NCBI RefSeq assembly: GCF_029051725.1
Contig: NZ_JAACFU010000009.1
Location: 124,001-188,000, forward strand
Direction: 5' to 3'
Source of the DNA: Bradyrhizobium sp. CSS354
Lineage (GTDB): Bacteria; Pseudomonadota; Alphaproteobacteria; Rhizobiales; Xanthobacteraceae
DNA: 64,000 nucleotides
Shown one piece after another: positions 17,155-25,079 of the stretch (position 1 is the first letter of the stretch; each line of letters starts with the position of its first letter). Below the pieces are notes generated by a model. It was given only the letters and a program-made list of their open reading frames with translations. It ran no database searches and was not told the DNA's origin. The translations under genes were made by a program, and so were the position numbers.

Positions 17155-18880
17155 TCAGTTTTTCGCGGCTCCCTGCTGCAGCGCCTGCAACGCCTTCTCG
17201 ACGCTCAACGACCCCGAGACCTGGCTCGGTGGGTAGTCCTTGAAGGTCGCGAGGAACTGACCCATGACCGTCGTGGCGGGCATCATGACCCAGAGCTTCT
17301 TGCCCCACCATTCGCCGTAGGAGGTCGACTCGGTCTGATAGCGCTCCCACGGGTCGACGCGAAGGTTGGTCACGATCGGGACGTTGGTCGAATCCTCCTT
17401 ACCGGAGAACAGGTTTCCGACGATGGTCTTGAAGGTGATCTTCCATTCGTTGAAGCGCACCGCCATCAGATCGGCGTTGTCGCTGAAATAGAAGAACTCC
17501 CGGCGCGGACTCTCAGTCACCTTGCCTTCGAAGAACGGCATGAAGTTGTAGCCGTCGAGATGGTTCTTGAAGGTCTTCTCGCCCGCCTTGTAGCCGGTGA
17601 GCAGCTTGCTCTTCAGATCCGGATCGCCGCCGGCAGCGGCAACGAGGGTCGGCATCCAGTCTTCGGCCGACATGACGTTGTTGATGATGGTGCCGGGCTT
17701 GATGACGCCGGGCCACTTGGCCAGCATCGGCACGCGAAAGCCTCCTTCGTACACGGTGCCTTTTTCGCCGCGAAACGGATGATTGCCGCCGTCCGGCCAG
17801 CTGAAGATTTCCGCACCATTGTCGCTGGTGAACATCACGATCGTATTGTCGGCAACGCCGAGTTCGTCCAGCTTGGCGAGCAGCTCGCCCACGACCCAGT
17901 CCAGTTCGGCCATCGCATCGGCAAACAGGCCGAAGCCCGTCTTGCCGTCCCACTGCTTGGACAGATGCGTAAAGGAGTGGCACCGCGTGGAGTTGTGCCA
18001 GAGGAAGAACGGCTTGTTGGCCTTCACCGAGCGGTCCATGAAGTCGCACGAACGTCTCACCAGATCCGGCTCGATGTCCTCCATGCTCACCTTGGCGGCG
18101 GGATCCATGCCCGGATGTGGCGGCAGGGGGCCCGCGTCCGTGATCTTCTGCTTGCCGACGCGGCCCCAGCGCGGATCCTCCGTCGGATCATCGGCGTCGG
18201 TGGCAACGCTGCTGATAATGTTGCGCGGGCCGAATCTTTCGCGGAATTTCGCGTCCTTTGGATATTGGAGGGTCGTACGGTTCCTCCAGCGCGTTGAGGT
18301 GGTAGAGGATCCCGTGGAATTCATCGAAGCCATGAACCGTCGGCAGATATTCGTTTCGATCCCCCAAATGGTTCTTGCCGATTTGCGCCGTCGCGTAGCC
18401 GAGCGGTTTGAGGAAATCCGCGATCGTCGGATCGGACCTCTGCAACCCCTGTTTGGCCGCGGGTAGGCCGACTTTCAGCAGGCCCGTGCGGAACGGCGTC
18501 TGCCCGGTAATGAACGCAGCGCGTCCCGCAGTGCAGGATTGTTGTCCGTAGTAATCGGTGAACAGCGCGCCGTCGCGTGCGAGTCGGTCGATGTTCGGCG
18601 TGCTGCCGCCCATCATGCCGCGGTGGTACGCACTGATGTTCCAGATGCCGACGTCGTCGGCCATGATCATGACGATATTCGGCTTGCGGCCGCTTGAAGC
18701 AGGTGATGGCGTGGGACTCGGCGCCGCCTTCTGCGCCTGAGCCAACGCACCGGAAGTTATCGTCGCCGCCGCCACCAGAGCCGACGAGCCCAGCAAGATG
18801 TTTCGGCGGGTGGGGGCGCGGTCTTCGACCGCGTGCAACTGCGCTTCGTTCTTGTCTTGCTCCTTGGTGTCGTTGGGCAT
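17155..18880 (-). pseudogene. Tat-exported arylsulfatase, broken by one extra base
   Basis: The gene is read in two frames. The N-terminal part starts at 18880 (MPNDTKEQDKNEAQ; AAGGAG ribosome site) and carries a Tat signal (RRNILLGSSALVAAATI), metal ligands in IVMIMADDVG and the formylglycine motif CTAGR. Just after LNALEEPYDP it loses frame. The C-terminal part continues in the next frame from YPKDAKFRERFGP through MFTSDNGAE to KALQALQQGAAKN. The span is 1726 bases; removing one base in the run at 18267-18272 gives a full 574-residue sulfatase. So this is either a recent inactivating insertion or a sequencing error. All other hallmarks are intact. The upstream formylglycine-generating enzyme gene fits a Cys-type sulfatase. 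Confidence 0.85.
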
Positions 18881-18913
18881 CTTGGGCTCCTTCTTCACGG
18901 TGAGGTCTGACAA

Positions 18914-19897
18914 TCATTCCGCAGCAGGGGATCTCTTTACGCAGCGAAATCCGAGATGGCTGGTCGAGGTATCGATGGCTTCGGCGTGACGCGCCGCCGG
19001 CCGATAGCGGCGGCAGTAGTTCGGCGCGCACAGATGCGAGCCGCCCTTGATGACCTTGCGCGGGATCCGGATGTTCGGTTGGCTCGGGTCGAGGCTCGCT
19101 TCCTCACGACCGCCGCGTGGATTCTCCGGAATGCAGCAGGCCTTTTGCGCAACGGCCTCATGCTTCGGAGTGTACCAATCCGACGTCCACTCCCAGACGT
19201 TCCCGATCATGTCGTGCACGCCGTACCCGTTCGGTGGAAACGCTGTCACCGGCGAGGTGCGCTCGTAACCGTCCTCGCTCAGATTCTGCCGCGGAAATTC
19301 GCCCTGCCAGGTGTTGGCCAGGTGTACGCCGCCGGGGGTTAGCTCGTCACCCCAGGCGAACTCGGAGCCCTCGAGACCTCCGCGCGCGGCGAACTCCCAC
19401 TCAGCCTCTGTCGGAAGATCCTTTCCCGCCCATCGCGCATAAGCCAGTGCGTCCGAAAACGACACGTGCACGACGGGATGGTCGTCCTGTAATTTGATGT
19501 TGCTCTTCGAACCATACGGATGACGCCAGTTGGCCCCCTTCATGAAGGTCCACCACTGGCTCCAGTCGCGTAGGCCGTTCACGGTTGGCGGTGGCACGAA
19601 TACCAGTGAGCCCGCATAGAGCATGTGTTGAAGAGCGCCGGGGTAATCCTTCGGATCGGGTGGTATCTCCGCATAGGTCGCGTGTCCCGTCGCGTTGACG
19701 AACGCCTTGAACTGCCGGTTCGTCACCGGCGTGCGGTCGATCCAGAAGCTGTCGACCGTTACGCGATGGACGGGCGCTTCCTCGGGGTAGTGATCATCGG
19801 AGCCCATGCGGAACATGCCACCGGAAATCCGGATCATGTCGTCAGTCCGATCATCCTCCGACGGTCGGTAGCATTGGTCGGGACGCGGCAACGTCAT
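18914..19897 (-). CDS. formylglycine-generating enzyme (SUMF1-type)
   Basis: A 327-residue protein of the FGE-sulfatase family: GGMFRMGSDDHYPEEAPVHR at the start, LPTEAEWEFAARGG in the middle, GNVWEWTSDWY, and the C-terminal active-site block GGSHLCAPNYCRRYRPAAR with the two cysteines of genuine FGEs. It oxidises the Cys in CxPxR or CxAxR of sulfatases to formylglycine, acting on the unfolded chain. That fits cytoplasmic action before Tat export of the sulfatase encoded next. It is the first gene of the sulfatase operon; the nearest ribosome site is GGAG. Confidence 0.92.
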   Translation of the reverse strand: MTLPRPDQCYRPSEDDRTDDMIRISGGMFRMGSDDHYPEEAPVHRVTVDSFWIDRTPVTNRQFKAFVNATGHATYAEIPPDPKDYPGALQHMLYAGSLVFVPPPTVNGLRDWSQWWTFMKGANWRHPYGSKSNIKLQDDHPVVHVSFSDALAYARWAGKDLPTEAEWEFAARGGLEGSEFAWGDELTPGGVHLANTWQGEFPRQNLSEDGYERTSPVTAFPPNGYGVHDMIGNVWEWTSDWYTPKHEAVAQKACCIPENPRGGREEASLDPSQPNIRIPRKVIKGGSHLCAPNYCRRYRPAARHAEAIDTSTSHLGFRCVKRSPAAE

Positions 19898-20492
19898 TGC
19901 GGCGACAACTCCAATAACCTCGCAGCGTCATTGATGTGCGCAGCGATGGCCTCGTTGATGTCAGGAACTCTTTCTTGCTGATCGCCCGTCTGACACACTG
20001 TTCCTCGGGTTTATGCAGGTCAACCCCAAATTGAAGACATATCGATGCGCATTTGCAGTTCATGCGACAAACTGCCTGCTTGAATTGGTAGGTTTGGTCG
20101 CCCTCGTGGCGATGGCACGATATTGGTCTGGAATGGCAGCGCTCTGGCGATCACACTCGGCTAGCCGCTTCAATCAGAATTACGGCTTCTCGGCCGCGAA
20201 AGCGAAACAGGCTTATCAAGACGGGCAGCCTACATTTCTGCACCGTCGGGGCCAATCAGCCCGCCATGAGTTTCAATAAGAGGCCCGGCGCCGAACACCA
20301 CTGGTTTCGAGCGCGCTAGCTTTCAAGGATTCTGGCGTTTGGGGAAGCATCGTTTCGCTCGCATGCGTGATCGCCGGCCCGTCCGCGCTGTACAGCGATG
20401 TCCGCTACCGCACCATTATCGGCGGATAAGCGGACATCACGCGGGCCGGAGCCGAGCACTCCGACCTAACGAGGACGCGGCCTCAGCCGCGC
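19898..20492. other. 595-base gap without a recognised gene
   Basis: No convincing coding sequence was found. The right end near the formylglycine enzyme gene should contain the sulfatase operon promoter. The only clear structure is the inverted repeat at 20397-20438. The lower coding potential and the position at the edge of the accessory block suggest decayed sequence. Confidence 0.5.
20397..20438. repeat. inverted repeat GATGTCCGCT / AGCGGACATC
   Basis: Perfect 10-base arms at 20397-20406 and 20429-20438 with a 22-base loop. There is no T-run beside it, so a terminator is unlikely. It could be an operator or the remnant of a mobile sequence. Confidence 0.5.
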
Positions 20493-20696
20493 TTACTCTT
20501 CGTCTTCGTCATCATCCTCGTCTTCGTCGTCGAGCTCTTCCAATCGATCGAGCACCGCGAGCGGCAGCGTCTCGCGAAACAGATCGCCTTCCGCGCCCAT
20601 CCAGAGACAGATCACGTCGTCGCCCTTCACGTCAGCGACGGTGAGCGGCTGGCCGCCGGATTTCAGCATGACGATATCGCCGGCTTTTAGTTCCAT
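20493..20696 (-). CDS. DUF2158 (YodC-like) protein
   Basis: A 67-residue protein. The first 45 residues fit the DUF2158 family (LKAGDIVMLKSGGQPLTVAD then VICLWM), a small beta-barrel-like fold. The C-terminus is a run of acidic residues (ELDDEDEDDDEDEE). An AAAGGA ribosome site lies nine bases before the ATG. The function is unknown in all organisms; the acidic tail may mimic nucleic acid or bind basic partners. Confidence 0.8.
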   Translation of the reverse strand: MELKAGDIVMLKSGGQPLTVADVKGDDVICLWMGAEGDLFRETLPLAVLDRLEELDDEDEDDDEDEE

Positions 20697-21068
20697 GGAT
20701 GGTCCTTTCGAGTTGAATGACGGGAGAAGCTAGCAAAACGGCATGACATGCCGATCACGGGCTACTCGGTCAGTGGATGTGTTGTGGTAGCGCGCATGCG
20801 CCGGCCGGGCCGCTGAAACGTCGATCAGAGAGCTTTAGGCCGGAGCGATCCCATCACGAGAGGCAATGGCGCCTGTTCGATGGATGGCGCAAGGGCTCTT
20901 CCGTCCCGTGCGTCGCGACGATGACACCATGCGCCTGTTTTGCCCGACGGAGCAACCGATTTCGTCAGATCCCCAGTTTGCGTTTTCCGCAAGTCGTTGA
21001 TTTTGCTGCGGCCGTCTACTGTGCATGGGGTTGTTTTCGAAGTTTTTGTTTGCGCACCCTGATTGCAG
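20697..21068. other. 372-base gap without a recognised gene
   Basis: No coding sequence supported. The stretch at about 20928-20965 (GCGCCTGTTTTGCCCGACGG and following) reminds me of a sequence scattered between genes in Bradyrhizobium chromosomes, but I cannot confirm that here. The left end should carry the promoter of the DUF2158 gene. Confidence 0.4.
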
Positions 21069-21815
21069 TCAGCCCGGCACCAGTTCTGTCAGCGAGCGGA
21101 TGATGCGGTCGGGCTTGACGATCGAGCCCTCGGGCAGGCCGTCGCCATGCACGTCGATCCAGATCGAGTAGATGCCGAGACGCTGCGGAGTCACGACTTC
21201 CCATTCCAGATTGTCGCCGATCATCCAGGTATCCTCGGCGGTGACGCCGAGCGCGTCCATCGCATGCAGATAGGCGCGCTCCTCGGGCTTGCCGAAACCG
21301 TGCTCGCCCTCGATCTGGATGTGGTGGAAACGGTGCGCCAGCTCGAACCGCTCGACCTTGGCGCGCTGGGTGTCGGCGGCGCCGTTGGTCACCAGCGCGA
21401 GCTTGATGCCGAGCGTCTTGAGCCTGTCGATGGCGTCATGCGCGCCCGGGAAGACGAACATCTCCTCCTCGCGATAGCTTGTGAAGCGGTCGGCGAGGCG
21501 AATGGCGAGGTCGTCTGATAGTGCGCGATGACCGGCGGCCGCGAGCGTGGCGAAGCCACCCTTGACGGTGAGATGCCGGGCCTCGGCGAGCTTCATCCGC
21601 CACGAGGCGTCCGCATTGGCCCAGAAGTTTTTCGCGAAAGCGAGCACCGTGGTTGCGACCAGTTGCGGCGGCAGCGGCGCGAGCTCCTCGGCGAACTCCG
21701 CCGCGATCGTGTTCCAGGCGATCTCGGGCCGGCCATAGGCCGACAGGATGGTGTCGTCCATGTCGATCAGCATGGCGCGCGGCAGCGGCTTCATTGCGGG
21801 CTTCATCGTCGTCAT
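21069..21815 (-). CDS. HAD-family hydrolase
   Basis: A 248-residue cytoplasmic HAD phosphatase from the ATG that overlaps the hemF stop (ATGA); a GTG two codons upstream is an alternative. Motif I is MLIDMDDTIL, motif II LALVTNG, the Lys lies in GFGKPEERAYL and motif IV is WMIGDNLEWEV. The cap domain is helical, as in subfamily IA proteins such as phosphoglycolate phosphatase or YjjG nucleotidase. Substrate unknown. It is the last gene of the trmL-queE-queD-hemF cluster. Confidence 0.87.
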   Translation of the reverse strand: MTTMKPAMKPLPRAMLIDMDDTILSAYGRPEIAWNTIAAEFAEELAPLPPQLVATTVLAFAKNFWANADASWRMKLAEARHLTVKGGFATLAAAGHRALSDDLAIRLADRFTSYREEEMFVFPGAHDAIDRLKTLGIKLALVTNGAADTQRAKVERFELAHRFHHIQIEGEHGFGKPEERAYLHAMDALGVTAEDTWMIGDNLEWEVVTPQRLGIYSIWIDVHGDGLPEGSIVKPDRIIRSLTELVPG

Positions 21816-22711
21816 GGCCACTTCACCTCCGGCGGCAGCGACGACAGGATCGAATCCACATTGCCGCCGGTCTTGAGACCGAAGATGGTGCCGCGATCGT
21901 AGAGCAGGTTGAACTCGACATAGCGCCCGCGCCGGACCAATTGCTCTTCGCGATCCTCCGCGGTCCAGCTTGTCGCGAAATTGCGCCGCACGATGTCGGG
22001 GTAGATCTTCAGGAAGGCGCGGCCCACGTCCCGGGTGAAGGCGAGGTCGGCGTCCCAGTCGCCGCTATCGTGCCAGTCGTAGAAGATGCCGCCGATGCCG
22101 CGCGCCTCTTTGCGATGCGGCAGGTGGAAATACTCGTCGCACCACTTCTTGTACTTGTCGTAATCGGCGATGCCGTTCGGTTGCGTGCAGGCCTGTTTCA
22201 TTGCGGCGTGGAAGGCGATGCTGTCGGCATCGTCCTGCGTGCGGCGGCGGTCGAGCACCGGCGTGAGATCGGCGCCGCCGCCGAACCAGGCTTTTGTGGT
22301 GACGACGAAGCGCGTGTTCATGTGCACCGCCGGCACGTGCGGATTGCGCAGATGCGCGATCAGCGAGATGCCGGAGGCCCAGAACTTCGGGTCCTCCGCC
22401 GCACCGGGAATCTGCGCGCGAAACTCGGGCGCGAATTCGCCGTGCACGGTGGAGCAATGCACGCCGACCTTCTCAAACAGGCGGCCTGACATCATCGACA
22501 TCACGCCGCCGCCGCCGGCCGCGCCGGTATGATCGGTGCGCTGCCACGGCGTGCGTTTGAAGCGGCCCGGCTCGCCCGAATAAAGGCCTGGCGGGGCATC
22601 GTCCTCCAGCCGCTCCAAGCTCGCGCAGATGTCGTCGCGCAGCGCTTCGAACCAGGCGCGTGCGCGCGTCTTGCGGTCTTCGATCAGGCTCGGGTCCAAT
22701 GTTGATGTCAT
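21812..22711 (-). CDS. hemF: aerobic coproporphyrinogen III oxidase
   Basis: A 299-residue HemF. Diagnostic stretches include GGGGVMSMMSGRLFEKVGVH, the HMNTRFVVTT motif, WFGGGADLTP, YFHLPHRKEARGIGGIFYDW and RRGRYVEFNLLYDRGTIFGL. The enzyme uses oxygen to decarboxylate coproporphyrinogen III twice to protoporphyrinogen IX, the cytoplasmic step of heme synthesis. It starts three bases after queD ends and overlaps the HAD gene, so it is co-transcribed with the queuosine genes, a grouping that is positional more than functional. Confidence 0.95.
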   Translation of the reverse strand: MTSTLDPSLIEDRKTRARAWFEALRDDICASLERLEDDAPPGLYSGEPGRFKRTPWQRTDHTGAAGGGGVMSMMSGRLFEKVGVHCSTVHGEFAPEFRAQIPGAAEDPKFWASGISLIAHLRNPHVPAVHMNTRFVVTTKAWFGGGADLTPVLDRRRTQDDADSIAFHAAMKQACTQPNGIADYDKYKKWCDEYFHLPHRKEARGIGGIFYDWHDSGDWDADLAFTRDVGRAFLKIYPDIVRRNFATSWTAEDREEQLVRRGRYVEFNLLYDRGTIFGLKTGGNVDSILSSLPPEVKWP

Positions 22712-22714
22712 TCT

Positions 22715-23080
22715 CTAACCCTGCGGACCGTAATAGGTGCAGCTCTCGTTGCAACTGTCGCGGTGGATGCTGACGCGGGTGAGCTTGCCGATAGGCGCCA
22801 GCCGCTCCCAGACGAAGCGCGAGAGGTTTTCCAGCGTCGGTGTGCCCAGCGCCTCGATCTTGTTGAGGTACTTGTGGTCAAGCGTCATGCGCACGTCCTC
22901 GATGGCGCGCTGGACCAGGCCGAGATCGACCACCATGCCGGTTTTGGGATCGGGCGTGCCGCGCAGCGTCACCTCGGCGCGAAAGGAGTGGCCGTGGATC
23001 TCTTCGCTGGCCGCGCCGAACGTCGTTCCCGACAATGAGTGCGCCGCCTCGAAGCGAAACGATTTCGTCAATTCCCACAT
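22715..23080 (-). CDS. queD: 6-carboxytetrahydropterin synthase-like (QueD family) protein
   Basis: A 121-residue PTPS-fold protein from ATG 23080 (a TTG at 23095 is an alternative; neither has a strong ribosome site). The zinc histidines are present: FEAAHSL and EIHGHSF. TLDHKYLN keeps the Asp-His pair. The catalytic Cys of E. coli QueD (HKCGRLHGH) is Ser here (AASEEIHGH, about residue 25), and the late Glu (KETC) is Asp (RDSC). It lies beside queE, so a role in 7-deazaguanine synthesis is likely, but the chemistry may differ. Confidence 0.8.
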   Translation of the reverse strand: MWELTKSFRFEAAHSLSGTTFGAASEEIHGHSFRAEVTLRGTPDPKTGMVVDLGLVQRAIEDVRMTLDHKYLNKIEALGTPTLENLSRFVWERLAPIGKLTRVSIHRDSCNESCTYYGPQG

Positions 23081-23097
23081 CTGTTCGAAAACCAATC

Positions 23098-23730
23098 CTA
23101 TCTGATACCGAGCGATTTATGCGTCTGCACGCTGAGCCGCCATTGCGGATGATTGAGGCAATAGTCGATGGCGCCCGCGGTGTTTTGGGCGACCTCGGGC
23201 CCGTCCATTGGCTGCAGCGAGAAGCGCTCGAAGGCGAGATCCGCGAAGGCCTCCGGCATGGCGAGCGGCTGCGGATAGACCAGCTTCAGCTCGTGGCCGC
23301 GCCGGATCACCAGATCGCTGCCGCCCTTCGGGCTGACGCAGATCCAGTCGAGCCCCTCGGGCGCGGCGATGGTGCCGTTGGTCTCGACCCCAATCTCGAA
23401 GCCGCGTGCATGGAGCGCGTCGACCAGCGCGGTATCGACCTGGAGCAGCGGCTCGCCGCCGGTGAGCACCACGTAACGGTTGTCGGTGGAGGCCGTCCAT
23501 TGCGCCGCGATGGCGCCGGCGAGTTCCGCGGCCGAGGCATAGCGCCCGCCGAGCGTGCCGTCGGTGCCGACGAAATCGGTGTCGCAGAATTTGCAGGTGG
23601 CCTCGCTGCGGTCCGCCTCGCGCCCGCTCCAGAGGTTGCAGCCGGCAAAACGGCAAAATACGGACGCGCGCCCGGCATGGGCGCCTTCGCCTTGCAGTGT
23701 CAGGAAGATTTCCTTGACCGCGTAACTCAA
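23098..23730 (-). CDS. queE: 7-carboxy-7-deazaguanine synthase
   Basis: A 210-residue radical SAM enzyme. The cluster motif is the QueE-specific C31-x14-C46-x2-C49 (FAGCNLW through ATCKFCDTDF), with FLTLQGEGAHAGRASVF before it and VVLTGGEPLLQ as the SAM-binding GGE motif. It converts 6-carboxytetrahydropterin to 7-carboxy-7-deazaguanine on the way to queuosine. The queD-like gene begins just after its stop and trmL ends 19 bases before it. Confidence 0.94.
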   Translation of the reverse strand: MSYAVKEIFLTLQGEGAHAGRASVFCRFAGCNLWSGREADRSEATCKFCDTDFVGTDGTLGGRYASAAELAGAIAAQWTASTDNRYVVLTGGEPLLQVDTALVDALHARGFEIGVETNGTIAAPEGLDWICVSPKGGSDLVIRRGHELKLVYPQPLAMPEAFADLAFERFSLQPMDGPEVAQNTAGAIDYCLNHPQWRLSVQTHKSLGIR

Positions 23731-23749
23731 CCGTCTCTCCTCAACATTA

Positions 23750-24208
23750 TCAAACTTGCGGGTTCCGGAGCTGCCGCAGCGCTTCGCCTGCGGCCATCGC
23801 CGCGGTCATGGCGACATTGAGCGACCGCAGCCCCGGAGCGATCGGGATCACCAGCCGCGCGTCCGCGGCGTCGACCACCGCCTCGGTGACGCCGGCGCTC
23901 TCGCGCCCGAATAGCAGGATGTCCGCCGTCTGGTAACGGAAATCGCGGTAGTCGGTCGCCCCCTTGGTGGTGAACAGCAGCAGGCGGGCCCCCTGCGCCG
24001 CACGCCATTGCTCGAATTTCGACCAGGAGTCGTGCCTGACGATGCTGACCTGATCGAGGTAATCCATTCCCGCCCGGCGGAAATGCCGGTCGGAGACGGG
24101 GAACCCCGCCGGTTCGATGATATGGGCGGCCACGCCCAGGCAAGCGCAGAGCCTGAGAATCGTGCCGGTGTTCTGGGGGATGTCGGGTTGGAAAAGCGCT
24201 ATCTGCAT
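23750..24208 (-). CDS. trmL: tRNA (cytidine(34)-2'-O)-methyltransferase
   Basis: A 152-residue SPOUT methyltransferase starting at 24208 (MQIALFQPDIPQNTG); longer upstream extension is low-complexity and rejected. Family motifs are QPDIPQNTGTILRLCACLG, ILLFGRESAG and the knot region IPIAPGLRSLNVAMTAAMAA. TrmL 2'-O-methylates the wobble base of leucine tRNAs. It heads the minus-strand cluster with queE, queD and hemF, so two wobble-base modifications (2'-O-methylation and queuosine) are encoded together. Confidence 0.9.
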   Translation of the reverse strand: MQIALFQPDIPQNTGTILRLCACLGVAAHIIEPAGFPVSDRHFRRAGMDYLDQVSIVRHDSWSKFEQWRAAQGARLLLFTTKGATDYRDFRYQTADILLFGRESAGVTEAVVDAADARLVIPIAPGLRSLNVAMTAAMAAGEALRQLRNPQV

Positions 24209-24486
24209 GGGCTCTGCCGGGTTCGGTGCGGGCCGGAAATGTCTCAATAAAACATCGCTGGCCGCGGAATTCGTGCATTGCACGCTCCCGCGCCGATAGC
24301 GGGCTTGCGCTCGCCCGGCAAGGGTGCCAATAGAACGATTCTGGACTGCTGTTTTCGCCTTGTTTTGGTGGGGGCACGTGAAGTTCTGCCGCCGCGGGGG
24401 GCCGCGGGCGCCGGCAGACTGTTCTGGGGACCTTGGGGGCTCCTGGAGCGGTTCCGCCGGCTGCATAAGAAGAAAGGGTTGGAATC

Positions 24487-25017
24487 GTGACGACAGCGTC
24501 TTCGGCGGACCATCCGACACGCCGTGATTTCTTATTCGTTGCAACGGGGGCAGCTGCAGCAGTAGGGGGCGCAGCTGCGCTCTGGCCCTTTATCTCCCAA
24601 ATGAATCCTGATGCGTCGACCATCGCCGCCGGTGCGCCGATCGAGGTCGATCTCAGCCCAGTCGCCGAGGGGCAGGACATCAAGGTGTTCTGGCGCGGCA
24701 AGCCGATTTACATCAGCCACCGCACCAAGAAGCAGATCGACGAGGCGCGCGCCGTCAACGTGGCGAGCCTGCCCGATCCGCAGTCCGACGAGGCCCGGGT
24801 CAAGTCCGGCCATGAGCAGTGGCTGGTCGTGATCGGCATCTGCACCCATCTCGGTTGCATCCCGATCGCCCATGAAGGCAATTACGACGGGTTCTTCTGC
24901 CCCTGCCATGGTTCGCAGTACGATTCGTCCGGCCGCATCCGCCAGGGGCCCGCGCCCGCGAACCTGCCGGTGCCGCCGTACCAGTTCGTTTCCGACACCA
25001 AAATCCAGATCGGCTGA
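24487..25017 (+). CDS. petA: ubiquinol-cytochrome c reductase Rieske subunit
   Basis: A 176-residue Rieske protein (fbcF in Bradyrhizobium usage). A Tat signal with R12-R13 (TRRDFLFVATGAAAAVGG) is followed by the transmembrane anchor and hinge. The [2Fe-2S] ligands are in CTHLGC (C119, H121) and CPCHGS (C138, H141), with the disulfide cysteines C124 and C140. It takes electrons from ubiquinol and passes them to cytochrome c1. It is 62 bases upstream of the fused b/c1 gene, forming the fbcFH operon. Confidence 0.96.
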   Translation: MTTASSADHPTRRDFLFVATGAAAAVGGAAALWPFISQMNPDASTIAAGAPIEVDLSPVAEGQDIKVFWRGKPIYISHRTKKQIDEARAVNVASLPDPQSDEARVKSGHEQWLVVIGICTHLGCIPIAHEGNYDGFFCPCHGSQYDSSGRIRQGPAPANLPVPPYQFVSDTKIQIG

Positions 25018-25079
25018 GCTTCGGACCCTCGTCCGAAGCTTCGCGCCGTCTCGTCGTATTATTTCCTCAGGATCGCATC

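Noticed and set aside
20013..20279. An 88-codon plus-strand open frame in the gap after the formylglycine enzyme gene
   Set aside because: No family resemblance, no ribosome site, and biased composition; probably random.
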